Of a stretch of 64,000 nt of DNA, positions 10,992 to 24,900 are shown in pieces; within the stretch, counting starts at the first letter, position 1, and the number at the start of each line of letters is the position of its first letter. Position numbers and translations under genes: made by a program. The stretch is from the NCBI GenBank assembly GCA_031002005.1, contig CM061914.1:188870685-188934684 (forward strand), given 5' to 3'. Origin of the DNA: Vandiemenella viatica (lineage: Eukaryota; Arthropoda; Insecta; Orthoptera; Morabidae). The notes beneath the pieces were generated by a model, which saw only the letters and a program-made list of their open reading frames with translations, made no database searches and had not been told where the DNA came from.

Positions 10992-11845
10992 AGAGAAATA
11001 TCCATGTAAATGTGAACTAAAAATGGGTAAATATGACCTAAAATGATAAAATTTGACCAAACATTTAAATTCACTGTACATCAAAACATGCTCAATTAGA
11101 CATCATTTATTTTATCTAGTAGTGTCGCTTTCATGTAGACAGCATAATTTGCTTCTGTGCATTAACTGCTCCATTGGGAAATTAAATTTTAAATTGTTTT
11201 GTTGAAGTCACTTAAATTTCAGATAATTTGCAGAATATAACTCTTTCATCTGTACTGAAATACTCCTTTCTAAATTGCCTTACGTAACTTCGCACTTTCA
11301 GAAAAATTTACTTTCAGCATGGCGGCAGGTTTACTCACTAATCCACTGCAGATTTAATGATGATTGAGGAGGATATTTCATTGAAATATTGATTGACGCG
11401 GATCGACACAGGCATGCTGCTGCTGCATTGTTGAGATTTAAAGGCGGGCGGAAAATTATGTTTAGAGAGTGACAATAATGTATAACTTTAATTCTTGACT
11501 GCTGAATTCTGACCACAGTGAAACTTAGTTTTTTACCCCCACCTGTACAGCAGATTTACAGTTCTGTGAATAATTATCTTAATTTCTTCTAATCTATATC
11601 TAATGAATTCTCGGTACTATTAAAAAACTACCAGATTTTTCCCAAAATATGACAATATGACCATAAACATAATCGAAATATAACAAAAAATAGGAAAACA
11701 TTATGAATATGCATTTATATGCGAAAAAAAATACATTATAATAGAATCAGAAATGTTGAATCAGTGTTTAATTCAGCATGTCAGCTCAAAAAGAAGGCAA
11801 GATAAAAATATGACTTGTCCTAAAAATCCGAACCCTACTGATAAG
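10920..11845. mobile_element. Unclassified non-autonomous element with imperfect inverted ends
   Basis: The left end GTAGGTTTGGATCTTTACGA and the right-end complement GTAGGGTTCGGATTTTTAGG match with gaps. The interior has many AAATATGACC motifs. The block 11324-11845 is clearly shared with 39022-39530. A 13-bp direct repeat, AAGTGAGATCATA, lies outside both ends (10867 and 11845). Confidence 0.5.
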
Positions 11846-11849
11846 TGAG

Positions 11850-12478
11850 ATCATACGGGAAAGTTCTTTGCAAATTTGATTCGATTTCATAATCTCTGAA
11901 ATAACGTTACATACCCTCTCAACGCCTGAAATTTCATTTCGTTTCCTCGTCCTCTTCTTGGTGATTCACTGTTTTTTGTCAGCGAGTGTACGATCCAGTT
12001 CAGTTTTGTTTGATTATCAGTGAGTTGGGAGAGGTTCTATCAGAGAGCCACAAGATTTTACAGACATCGTATAATGTATTGGTTTCCAGAACGTTGCATT
12101 GCTTCTGCTGTGAAAATCCCATTCACGTACCTGGACAAGGAATTTTGTCTGATAGAAGGTCTCTATTGAACTCTTCATTAAAATGAGTTAGTTTCCGGAT
12201 GGAATAATATATTTTTATGTATTCAAATTATTTGCAGTCCAATGAACGTTCATATCTCATTGCATTTTATGTAGGGTCATCGCGAGGTGGAGGATGCCCA
12301 TATAAATATAATCGTTGATTAACTGTGACTCAGTGTTGTGGAGTATAAAATTCATAGATTAGTCATTAAATGCATTTCATTTGGAATAATCAATTTAATA
12401 AATATTTAACTATGTCACCTATTTATTTTTACGGTGCAAACATATCCCATCTTACTGTAAGAACATCACTATAAGGAA
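11850..12478. other. Unassigned, AT-rich
   Basis: No gene or repeat is recognised. An AATAAA on the minus strand (12427-12422) could serve as a poly(A) signal of the dipeptidase gene, but it lies beyond a LINE fragment and nothing confirms it. Confidence 0.3.
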
Positions 12479-12479
12479 T

Positions 12480-12750
12480 ATTACAGGCATTTGCAGTTTG
12501 TCGAAGAAGCTTACAGAAAGAAGAGACAGGCTTGTAGGTCATATTTTGAGACATGCTGGATTGGTTAATTTGATAGTGGAGGGAACAGTCATAGGTAATA
12601 ACTGTAGAGGAAGACAAAGATTAGAATACATGAAGCAGATAATTGAGGACGTGTGTTGTAAGGGATATGTAGACATGAAGAGGTTAGAAAAAGATAGGAA
12701 GGGATGGAGGATACCAGAAAACCAGTCGAAAGACTGATGACAGAAAAAAA
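12480..12750 (+). mobile_element. RTE-like LINE 3' end fragment
   Basis: It encodes SKKLTERRDRLVGHILRHAG, CRGRQRLEYMKQIIEDV and ENQSKD, the extreme C-terminus of the LINE read on the minus strand at 13254-13730. It ends in poly-A. It lies antisense in the presumed 3' UTR of the dipeptidase gene. Confidence 0.8.
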
Positions 12751-12832
12751 AACCCCTAAAACCCTGTAACTTAGAAATTATAACCAGTAGTTCCAGGTGA
12801 AAGTTGCAGATACTTAGAGGTGAGAGAAGTAA

Positions 12833-12931
12833 CTATACCAGGTCACTCCTGCACTCTCTCGCATCCTTGTTAATGTACTTCTTTGGCAGCGGCTTCTCCA
12901 GAGCCTTCTGCTTCTTCAGCATTTCTCGTAC
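12833..12931 (-). CDS. Dipeptidase-like terminal exon with stop
   Basis: The acceptor is ttcgcag before 12931. It reads VREMLKKQKALEKPLPKKYI, then NKDARECRSDLV and TAG at 12835-12833. The Cys near the end corresponds to the Cys of DPEP1 SCRTHYGY, which makes the dimer disulfide. Human DPEP1 continues into a GPI-anchor signal; this protein stops two residues after CRSD, so it would be soluble. An alternative is that CTG|GTATAG is a splice donor, but GTATAG is weak and the in-frame stop is immediate. An antisense LINE fragment starts about 85 bp downstream. Confidence 0.75.
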   Translation of the reverse strand, partial: VREMLKKQKALEKPLPKKYINKDARECRSDLV

Positions 12932-15900
12932 CTGCGAAATGACAAGTACATTAGACTACAAAACCTACTCTTAGTGTACTATGTTAACAAGTTGAATGTT
13001 TATTACATACATCCGGACACAGAACAGTTTCGAGTTTACTACGAGATACACACATGTTTAAAAATTTTGGTTTTAATACATCAGTTGCTATTGTTGAGGG
13101 TGGATGGCTAGATTGGTCTTGATGTTATCGGGTTGCATGAATTTTGGTTATTTATCAAAACTAACAATAATATTGTATATATTAGATGGGTGTTAATTTT
13201 ATATAAAATCAATTGGAATAATCTGCCAACAGCTAGTTTTTTTTTTTGCGTCGTCAGTCTGTTGACTGGTTTGATGCAATCCTCCATCCCTTCCTATCTT
13301 GTGCTAACCTCTTCATCTCTACATACCCCTTACAACCCACGTCCTCAATTATCTGCTTCACATATTCTAATCTTTGTCTTCCTCTACAGTTCTTACCTTC
13401 AACTGTTCCCTCCACTAACAAATTATCCAATCCTGCATGTCTCAAAATATGACCTACCAGCCTGTCTCTTCCTTCTGTAAGCTTCTTCCACAAACTTCTT
13501 TTCTCACCCATCATATACAAAACTCGTTCATTTCTTACTTTGTCTGTCCACTTAATTTTCAGAATTCTTCTGTAGCACCACATTTCAAATGATTCAATTT
13601 TCTTTCTTTCCGGTATTCCTAAAGTCCATGTTACGCTACCATAAAGTGCTGTGCTCCACACAAAGAGTTTTAAAAACTTCTTTCTAATTCCTAGATCAAT
13701 ATTTGGAACTAAAAGGATTCTCTTTTTCATGAAGGCTCTTTTTTGCTAGTGCTATTCTGCTTTTAACATCATTCCTGCTTCGGCCTTTGGTTGTAATTTT
13801 ACTTCACAAGAAACAGAATTCTCTTACTTCTCCTATTGCATCCGATCCTATTTTTATATTTGATCTGCTAGTATTGGTATCATTTCTGCTATATTTCATC
13901 ACTTTTGTCTTGCTTTGATTTACATTCAGTCTAAAACCTTCTTTCAGTATTTTGTTCATGCCATTCAGTAACTTCTCAATATCCTCAGCCCTGTGCTAAC
14001 AAGACAATGTCGTCAGAAAATCGTAACATACTGATTTTTTCTCCCTGAAAACTTATGTCACATGGAAATTTTTCTTTGACTTTCTTCATTGCTTCTTGAA
14101 TATTAACGGGGATAGACTACAGCCTCGTCTCACACCCTTTTTACCTGATTCATGTGTCTCATGATTCTCTACTTTTATTATAGCCACATGATTCTTATAT
14201 AGTTTATATTCTTCTATCTCGATACTTTAGCCCTGACTTTTTTAAAATTTTGAACATCTTGTCCCACCTAACATTATCAAAATCTTTTTCTAAATCAACA
14301 AATGCCATAAAAGTATCTTTGTTTTTCTTGATCTGCCCTTCAAGTATTAATCTTAAAGACAGAATTGCTTCCCTTGTACCACGATTTTTCCTAAACCCAT
14401 ACTGATCTTCGCCTACTATTTCTTCTACTACCCTTTCCATCCTTCTGTATATTATTCTGGTCAATAATTTTGAAGCATGTGTTGTTAGACTAATGGTGCG
14501 ATAATTCTCACAGTCACATTTGTCGGCTTGTGCTTTCTTTGGAAGAGTGAAGATGATATTTTTATTAAAATCATTTGGAATTTCTCCTGTTTCATAACTT
14601 TTTGAAATCTTTTTGATATCTTTTGATTCCTTCCTGTCGTAGGGATTTAAGAAGTTCTGCAGGGATCTCATCAATTCCAACTGCCTTATTTACTTCCTAG
14701 TCATTCAGAGCTTTATTAAATTCTGTCCTCAAAACAAGATCTCCTAAGTCATCAATGTCGACATCGCCTTCCCTTTCCATTACACTATTGCTCAAGTCGT
14801 CCCCAACATACAGTTTCTCAATGTATTCTTTCCATCGGTCAGCTCTATCTTCTGAGATTAAAAGAGGTTTCCCATCGGCAGCTTTAATGCTCATATCTCT
14901 TTTCTTCAACAGCTAGTAGCATACAGTTAATTAATGACTAGAAATGATTAGTCACATGCAGGCACTTACAGTCATAATATATATATATAACTTTGGAAGC
15001 TGAAGCAACGGGCAGGCTGGATTAAGGAACCCCAGTCATAAGTCTTACTATTACTATTACTCCGCGATTCACTAAAAGTGTGTTGCAGAGGGTGCATTGC
15101 ACCTATCCGAAAGGGTAATAGTTTGGAGGGGATATACGGTATATGGCAGGAGGCGCCCATGGGCTATTGTGAGGAACCATCCCAGCATTCGCGTAGAGTG
15201 ATCTGGGAAAACCCAGATCAGGATGGCCGGAGTGCTTTATTGAAAGCTACCCCTGTCGGATTTTAAGTTTACTCACCTGGTAAATCCCATTACACATACC
15301 TCTTTATGTGTCCGTACCATAAGCAAATCTAACAGCGTAATATTAAAGAGCAGTGTTGATAGTAAAAAAGGGGGTAGAAGATTCGCAGCAGGGAGGAAAG
15401 CGGATTTGTCCTTTTGCCCCATGCGTACATGTTGGGCATGTTACAAACAACGTTGTTTAATACACCGTCATGGGCGCAAGCAGGATTACTTTACGGGAGG
15501 TGCATCTGTTTTTTATTCATACATTATGTTTAACACTTATTAACTAAGGATACTGAATTTATCGTCAAGGTGTTGAACATATTTTTGACAACAACCTTGG
15601 CGTCTTAAGTTATATTCAAACAGTGAATTTTCATAGCAGGGTGGGTGGAGGGGGATGCAAGTGCACCCCTTTGCACCGTTCTCCCGGAGCCCATATACAC
15701 TGTACTGTCTGGCCGATGTGCTTCTATCCGCATTCACACGGAATGTTATAAACTTCTGGTGTACAAACTGAAAGGTTATGGATTCGATTTCGAATCAACC
15801 AAGATGCTGGCACATGCGAGAGGCTTCTGGGACAGTGTAGTTACAGAAGCGTCTGAAATTCGCCTCGCGTCTGATCTGGTTAAGCGGGATAGTAGTATCC

Positions 15901-18900
15901 AGCTAAGAGATGCGTAGATACCTGTTACTGAGGCTGCTCGTCAGCAACGCTGTGTTTTGTGTTCCGCGGGCGTCTTATGGAGTCTGAGATGCTATTAGGC
16001 AACATAACAACGTCTGTCGTTTCCATGCCAGTTTTTAAACAATGCGCTCTAGGCATTCTTCAAGAATTAAGACTGCACCTGAAGATGGCGACGGAGTTCT
16101 ATGTCGCCGAAATATTGTGTGCAAATAATAGTATTTCTCGGTTTATTTCCCGAGAAACATTCATAAATACACAACGCCGAGATAAACTGCGTTCAGTTAT
16201 AGGTATGATGTTGTTTCGAGAGTCAGTGTTTAATCTGCTAATGTAGATAAATCAGTAAGTAAGCGATTGTGTTCTTCAGAAGGGAAATTTAACTACTCAA
16301 GACAAATGTTAGTCATGATTTTGCAGACCATAAGTGAATGTAGTATTACTAGGAACAGTTAAGGAATAATTTTAGGGTAGTGAAAGTAACAGAAAAATAA
16401 TTTAGGACTTAGAATTCCATGTGTTGAAACCTATACGGTGGGGGCTTGTGAGAAAAAAATTGACGAGCTAGCTGGTAAAGACACGGGCGAAATAAAAGTG
16501 AACAGCATATTGTACTGGATGAATTGGTTTTTATTAATGTATCGTGTTCCAACACCTCTGCTACCTTACCGACCAAGAATTGAAGATGAAAATTTCTTCC
16601 ACCACCAGCACTGTGAAGCGTATCTGTTAACTGTAACTTCATCTTATTCTTTGCATTTAACAATCCAAAAGCACAACCTGAAAACACTCGTGACCAAATA
16701 TGGCACTATCAAAAAAGTTCAACACTTTAAGTACTTAGGAGAAATTATTGGGAATACTGGAACTGAGAAAGAAGCCCACAAAACCCGCTCTTAAAAACTG
16801 CGAAAAGCATATGGAAATACTTGGAATACTTACAATAAGAAATAACTTTCCACCAAAGCCAAACTCCATCACTACCACACCGTCGTTCTTCTAGAATGTA
16901 CGCGACGAAGACATCATCATTAACGGTAAATACTGAGAATAATATTCGGCCACAAGATCCAAGATGGCATCTGGATGCGCAGAAGCTCAGAAGAACTGTA
17001 TTCACTAACCGAACGATTCACCTCACTCGCACGGAAAAGACGCGTGAAATTTTATGGACATACAGCACGAATGGATGACTTACGACTGGCCAAGAAAATC
17101 TTCCGCATCGCCAATGGACCCCAACAAACCAAATGCACGCTGGTTTATAGAAACCCAGAAGAACCTCGCAGAAGTCAGACTAGACCCACTGACACCTACA
17201 CGCGGTATAATAGTATGTAGGTATAGACAGTTAATCACTTCACATAAATTTGTATCTAAGATCCCAACAGCAAAAAATCTGAAACACAGAAATGCACGGA
17301 CCCAAGAGAGACGTCAAGCCCACAGCGAAAGGACGATGAGATTTTGGGAAGATAAGAAGAACAGCGAGAAGAATAAGAAGGACAATGCAAATTAATGGTT
17401 CCACGCTTTCCTTACTGGGCTAAACGATAAAACAAAAGTAATAAATGTAGCTATCTAGTCAATTGATTGAATGAGGCAGCGGGATTTCTTTGTATACTTA
17501 CAAAAATCACTTAGACAAGCCAAAGATTTATTTATAATGAATACCTAACAAGCAGAGACTATGTTTAATACAAATAAATTACATTAATATCTTTCCTTCC
17601 AGAGCGTGTATGCTCAGGTCGACTCTGGAACAAAACCACTCTACGTGAACACTCTACGAAGTTATCAGTCCAACCGGTTTCGCTGATGGCTCCGCACTTC
17701 AAGCGCAGTGGTGAGTTGCGTTAGAATTCTCTTCCATATACAACTGGGCACCTCTCATGGAAAACAGTTGGAAGCAAAACAAGGCAAAACCAAGTTAACG
17801 CAACCAACATCCAGTGTATGTAATTATTTTCTCCTTTCAATCTCTATGACAGCTGTCACCAATCACATGACACGTTCTCGTGACGCAGTCACCTCAGTTT
17901 TCTCTCAGAATCACTGAACGTTCTGTAAGCCTCTTTGCTTCACACAGACAGTATATTAAAATTAAACGTATCATCACGATACATTACAACTGGAACCAGC
18001 TAACCCCGTGTCAGGTGGCTGGACACCACCACGGTGTCGCAACCAAATGATCCAAAGGGGTGGAATGCATCTCTTTTGTCATCAACATAAATATTGTACT
18101 GGATTATGAAAACTGTCACGAAACAACACGATTTACTGGTTACGTTACTACAACCATAAATTCTCAAGGTGGAAAAATAAACATAATTTTCAACAGGGAT
18201 AAGTACAGAACGTTGATTGAATTTTTTAAATTTATTTTTACTTATGGCTTTACGCCTCGTTGACGGCTAAGGTCATTAGAGGCGAGATGGGACTGGGGAC
18301 AAGGAACGTGAAGGAATTCGGTCATGGCCTTATTGAAGGAAGTATCGCGGCATTTGCCTGGAGTTATTTAGGAAAACCATGGAAAACCCAAATCTGTATG
18401 CCCGGATGGGGATTCGAACCCGCGTCCTCCCGATCGAGAGTTGATTGAAGCATCAGATTCTCTCCAGACACTAACAGCCAAAACCCTGCGCCCCGGATCT
18501 GGGGTGAAATGGACCCAAGAACCACAGTGCAAGGACGAAAGAATGTTGGGCCAAAAAGTAAGCTCACCAGAGTTAAGCACCACTTGGTCAACAACCGAGC
18601 ATGGTGGGTGAACGGTTAACGTTCTGGCCTCGCATTCTGGAGGACGCAGGTTCGAATCCCCGTCCGGGCATCCAGATTTGGGTTTTCCATGGTTTCCCCA
18701 AATCACTCCAGGTGAATGCCGGGATGCTTCGTTCAAAAAGGCCATGGCCGAATTCCTTCCCGTTCCTTGTCCCCAGTCCCATCCCGCCTCTAATGACCTT
18801 AGCCGTCGACGAGGCGTAAAGCAGTTAAAAAAAAAAACATGCTCCATAGAGGCCAAAACGAAAAAGAAGAAGAAAACATCTCTTTGGATCACCACTACAC

Positions 18901-21900
18901 CTAGGAAGAATCAGCTGTAGTTAATAGTTTCCACTTGTCTGCCGCTGATAGCTACAAAGTACTGATGAACGCTAGCCTCCTGTCATACTTTGCGAGAACT
19001 CTGCAATATGGCGGCTGAAAACGATTAGCTGGAAAGTGTCGCTATGGTCGCCTGCACTTACCGCCTCAACCTCCTTGAGCACCCTCACCAGGTTCTGGTT
19101 CGCCAGCTTCTTCAGGTCTTCTACAGACCACACAGGCTCTTCGCTGGTCAGTGCGTCGAAAAGGTTCGGGAAGTGGGAGACGTCTTTCAGCTCTTCAGGA
19201 AACCTGAAGGGCAGAAGTATGGTGTCAGAAGGGCCCTTCAGACAAGAACAATAACAAACATTTATTCACTCCTAACTTGTGATTGCCGGAAAAATGCTCA
19301 AAATTATCACCTAAATTACCATCTACACTTCCTGACTAAAAGAAGAGAAGAGGGTAAGAAGGAAAAGTAACGAAACTTCATGGGCTGAGAGGGTATGTGA
19401 TGTTATTTCAGTGATTACAAAATCGAGTCAAATTGAAAAGAACTTGGCATTATGAGCCCACTTATCAGTTTGACGTATTTATCCATCGAGCAGATGGTGA
19501 CAAGATCCGTGTACTGGGATATGTTGCGGATGCGGTTGTTTTACAACTGAATACCGACTCCCACACTTTATTCCTACAACAGGACTGTGCCCCACGTCAC
19601 TGGAGTACAAATGTCTGCGACTTTCTTAGCAGAGATCTGCAACATCGCTGGATAGGGCGCGCTGGTCCGAGTGATGTCATAGTCCCCCATGTTGCCAGAT
19701 CTGACCCCATGGGATTTCTTCTTGTGGGATTATGTGAAGGACAAAGTTTATGCGCCTCAAATGCCAACAACACTGTAAGAATTACAGGAACGGATCGCTT
19801 CTGCCGTGATGGAAATTTCTAGATGTAAGTAATTTGCTTACAACAAATCAACACGGATTTCTGAAGAAAAGATGATGTGAAACACAGCTGGCCCTATTTA
19901 CACGCGACGTAATGAAAGTTATTGATGCAGGTTCACAAGTAGACGCAATTTTTTTAGATTTTCAGGAAGCCTTTGACTCTGTGCCATACAACCGCCTTTT
20001 AGCGAAGCTTCGAGCGTACGGTATATCTGATCAGATTTGTGAATGGATAAAGGATTTTCTAACTGGTCGGTCGCAGTATGTCGTCGTTGAAGGAGAAACT
20101 TCTTATAATCTAGATGCTACATCGGGTGTACCTCAAGGATGTGTAATAGGACCACTTCTTTTATTAATTTTTATAAACGATCTCGGAGACAAAGTAAAAA
20201 GCATTTTTATATTGTTTGCTGATGATGCTGTTATTTATACGGAAGTAAGGAATTTGGCGGATTGTTTAGGAATTCAGCGTGATCTGGATGTTATTTTGGC
20301 TTGGTGCGCTGAGTGGCAACTTACGCTAAATTGTAAAAAGTGCAAGACAATCAGCATAACTAACAAAAAGAATCCAGTTGTACAGAAATACGAGTTAAAC
20401 AATTCAGTTATTGATATGATCGATTCTATGAAATATTTGGGAGTAACAGTACAAAGGAACATGAAATGGGACTTACACATTAATTCGGTAGTAGGTAGAG
20501 CTAATTCTAGGCTGCGATTCATAGATCGAATCTTGAAAAATTGTAATGAACAAACAAAGGAGATAGGGAACAAATATCTTGTGCGTCCACATTTGGACTA
20601 TTGTTGTGCCATTTGGGATCCGTTTCGTAAGGGGTTGATCGAAAGTATAGAGAAAGTACGGAGAAGAGCCTCTCGATTCGTGACCGCTTGCCACATTCCT
20701 AATGAAAGCATCTCAGAACTGATTAGTATACAAGGCTAGGAGTCTCTGGTAAATAGACTACACACGTTTCGTTTAAGCTTATTGGTAAACGTGTGTACTC
20801 CCACTTTCACTTACGAGTGTAATGAAATACTTCTTCCACCAACTTATTTGAGCCAGAATGACAGGAAGGATAAGATTAGAGAAATAAGATGCCGCACTGA
20901 TTCTTATATGAATTCTTTTTTCCCTTGTACCATTAGGGATTGGAATGCACAACAAAGAGATTAGCTTTGGTGCTGAGCACCCTCTGCCTCCCACAATTTT
21001 GTGAATTGCAGAGTATATATGTAGATGTAGATTGATAGAAACATGCTATCTAACATATGAACGGAACAGGATTACTGTTTACATGTGTGCCGGGTGACTA
21101 AAAGCGCAAACATTGAAAATTTCCACTGATCAGCCAGAACGTTGTGACTACCTACCTACTATCGATATAAACTCATCCAGGTTATAGCAGCTTCACCTGA
21201 CGAGGAATGACTGCTAGTCAGACACACGCACGGTGCATGTAGTATCAGTGAGCGTGCTATCCGTGTTTAGAATGGGGCAGGCGCGCGATCTGTCTGAGTT
21301 TGACCGAAGGCAGATTGTGATGACTCGGAGGCTCGGCACGAGCATTTCGGAAACTGCAGGACTTGTCGGGTGTTCGAAGAGTGATGTGCTGAGCGCCTTT
21401 AACAAGTGCCGAAACCAAGCGGGAACCACGTCCAAACGTCGAAGGGTGGGGCGGACTCCCCTCATTACAGATGTCGGACATCCGTCGTAGGCTGGGCAAA
21501 CTTGTAAAACAGGACAGCCGGCGAAGTTTAGTGGAACTAACATCAGACTTTATAATGCCGGGTAGAGTACTAGTGTGTCTGAATATACAGTGCACCGAAG
21601 ACTCCAAACGATGGGTCTCCGCAGTCAACGACCCATGTATATGGCAATGTTAACATCACGACATCGGTAACTACGAATGAAATGGGAACGTGACCATCGT
21701 CACTGGACGTTGACGCAGTGGCAGAGTGTTTCATGGTCTGATGAATCCCGCTACCTTCTTCATCATGCCGATCGGAGGGTGCGAATCCGTCTTTTCCACG
21801 AGAACAGCTTCTTTGACACATGTACTGCGGGACTGAGACAAGCTGATGCCGGCTCAATTATGCTGTGAGCAACATTCACGTGGGCATCCATGGGTCAGTG

Positions 21901-24900
21901 GAGCTCGTGCAAGGCACCATGACGGCCAATAAATATCGTACACTGGTTGCAGACCACATACACCCCTTCATGACGACCATGTTTCCAAATGGCAGTGGCA
22001 TTTTTCAGCAAGGTAAATGCACCATTTCGCAAGGCCATGAGTGTGATGGAGTGTATCGAGGAACACAGTGGCGAGTTGCAATTGATTTGCTGCCTCCTCC
22101 CCCCCCTCCCAGCTCGCCACATCTGAGCCCAATCGAACACATCTGGTATGTGATTGAACATGGCGTCAGAGCCCATCGCCCCCTCCCCGAAATTTACGGG
22201 AATTAGGTGACTTGTGAGTGCAGATGTGGTGCCAACTTCCTCCAGCGACCTACCAAGGCCTCATTGCTTCCATGTCATGACGCGTCGTCACTATTACCCG
22301 TGCCAAAGGCGGACATACCGGCTATTAGTTAGGTGGTCATCTTCTGGCTGATTTCTGTATAGTATGTACTACAAACTTGGTGAGTTTATTTACCTTTCCA
22401 TGTATCACTCGCCTCGTAGGTTGTGTACTTTCCAATACACAGTATTTTGAAATCTGAAGAATCATTTAGGCTAACCCTGTATGAGGTGAACAGGTGAACT
22501 ACTCACTTGTAGGGAGCGTCGAAGCCGCCTCCAATTCCTATGTGGTCGACTCCAGCCCGCTGTTTGATGTAGTTGATGTGATCTGGAAAGAGACAGCACT
22601 CTGTTGAAATGTCTGCTACAATTCAAACACACTGAGACCTGTAATCAGAAATACCTTCCAACTCCAAAAATACAATGCCAGAAATCAAAAGTGCAGCACC
22701 CATACGGATTTATGATAAATGATTGAAATTTGGCCCCAATACATAAACAGTATTAAATGATTAAAAATTGAAAGTTTTACATGTAGCAGTATGAGATTTG
22801 CGGAGCTATTTATAATACAAAATTACTATTTTTTGCGAACAAGTGACGAACAGCGCGGTATAACGTGACACTTTTTTTTCAACAAGTTCTTGTTGACCAA
22901 GTATGCGAAGGTGGAGAGTGACAACCCTTTACATCAAAATAACTAACTGTGAAAGAGATCGGAGAATTCGAGTGTTTGAAATGGGTGCATCATATCGTGT
23001 AATATCGCGAAGGACCTGCCGTAATGTAATGTCAGTATACAAACTTGTTACATAGTAGACCAAAGAAGGCTCTAATAATCCTAGAGCAGGCATCGGTCCT
23101 TACAGAAGGACAACAGCACGCGAAGACCAGCATATTGTGTGGGTGGCTGTTGCTGGCTGACGGGTGACTGCAGCCCAGATCCAAGCAGTGGTTACAGAGA
23201 GAGTCACCCCCCGGATGATTGTAAACCAATTGCTTGAAGCTGCATTACTTTCTCTGACCACTATGCTGTGTGTTCAAGTAACCTGATTTCACTGCACCAG
23301 CGAACATGGTGGGTGAACGGTTAACGCTCTGGCCTCGTATTCGGGAGGATGCGCGTTCGAATCCCTGTCCGTGTATCCAGAATTGCGTTTTCCATGGTTT
23401 TCCCAAATCACTCCAAGTGCATGCTGGGATGCTTGATTCCAAAGGCCATGCCCGAATTCCTTCCCATTCCTTGCCACAGGTCCTTTTACAGCCTCTAATG
23501 ACCACAAGGCATAAAACCACAAGCAAAAAAAAAAAACAAAGAAAGACTTACTGCCAGCATCATGTAATCTAGTGTAATGGAAAACGCAAACCGACATATG
23601 AATGGCGTATATTTGTATCTAGAGACGAGTCTCGATTCTGTCTGTGGCAAAGTGATAATCGACAACATGTACTCAGGCGTAGTGGAGAAACAGCTCACCC
23701 TGCTGTGACGTCACATGGTTCCAGCCGCTGGTGTCATGGTTTGGGGGCAATCGGTTTCGACAGCAGGACTCAGTTGGTTGTTGTTGAAGGCACAGTGACA
23801 GCCCACCACTATGTGGATGGGGTGCTTCACTCTATTGTGATACCCTTCATATCCACCATCCAAATCGCACCTTCCAACAGAATGATGCCCGTCCTCGTAT
23901 TGTGACCATCCCAACACAAGCCTAGCAAAGGGTTACGATCATAATTTGAAACGCACGGCTCCAAAATTAGTCCCCAAAAAAGCATGGCTACGATGCCAGG
24001 ATTAGACACATTAGATCACATGGTCACCCAGCATAAACTGTGCAACAAGAGACTGTACAAGACATGCAGGCGTAGAGGGACCTACCCCAAGAAGGCATCG
24101 GAACGCTTATAATTCAGTGCCGGCAAGAATCCACGACCGTATAGGTGCTCAAGGTAGGCGCACTTCTTACTGACAACTGTATCCAAGGGTCATAAACTTA
24201 GCATGGTCGATTTCAGTTAGGTATAATTTTTTCTGCTATGACCCTGGATGTAGCTACAAAATTTCCTGAAATTATACGATTCCTGTCTGGGTGCTGTATT
24301 TTTAATTTTCGCCAGTGTGTCAAGCAATAAATCTCGTGTTGCCCAAGTGAAATCCGATTTCGGACCACCTATTGGTCCTGCAATACTTGATCTACGAGTC
24401 ACCGCGCCGACAGTTGGCCTTATACAAAATAATAGGTGACCCATGCGAAAATTTCGCGAATGATATAATAATAATATTAAATTACATTGCAATGGAGTAC
24501 AGGCTCCGGTGGAAATTTTCCTAGACAACCATCTCCCCCCTTTCCTGCACCTACCTACACTTGCCGTCTACAAATTATAGCTTTAAATTCTTTCGACGTT
24601 TTTGGTAAATTATTCATCACTTCTCTTGGTAACTTATTCCAATCATTGACACCCTTACCCAAAAAAGAGAATCTTCATACACCCTTGTGCCTGAAATCGA
24701 GTGCCAGCTTGTGGTCATGGTCATCTTTTCCCTTCCATGCATTACTTCTAATTCTTTCTCCAATATCTTTCCACGCCTCATCGCCAGTATACGACTTGTA
24801 CACTCCCATGACCTCTGCACCCTCCTTCCTCCTTCTGTTGACCGAGTGAAGTAGTTTAGAGACGCTTCTTTTCAATGTGCTTATTACACAACCTTTTCAC

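Larger units (their letters stand above)
14428..20480. repeat. Direct segmental duplication, right copy
   Basis: Partner of 1-6050. Here the sequence continues smoothly at both ends: a LINE fragment extends leftwards to 13236 and another LINE continues rightwards to 21030. The right copy therefore looks like the original arrangement. Confidence 0.95.

Noticed and set aside
18368..18895. 175-codon minus-strand frame
   Set aside because: Runs through two SINEs and low-complexity A-runs; no protein resemblance.
22860..24100. Separate host gene near the SINE
   Set aside because: The fragments line up with Tc1-like transposase order, so it is transposon decay.
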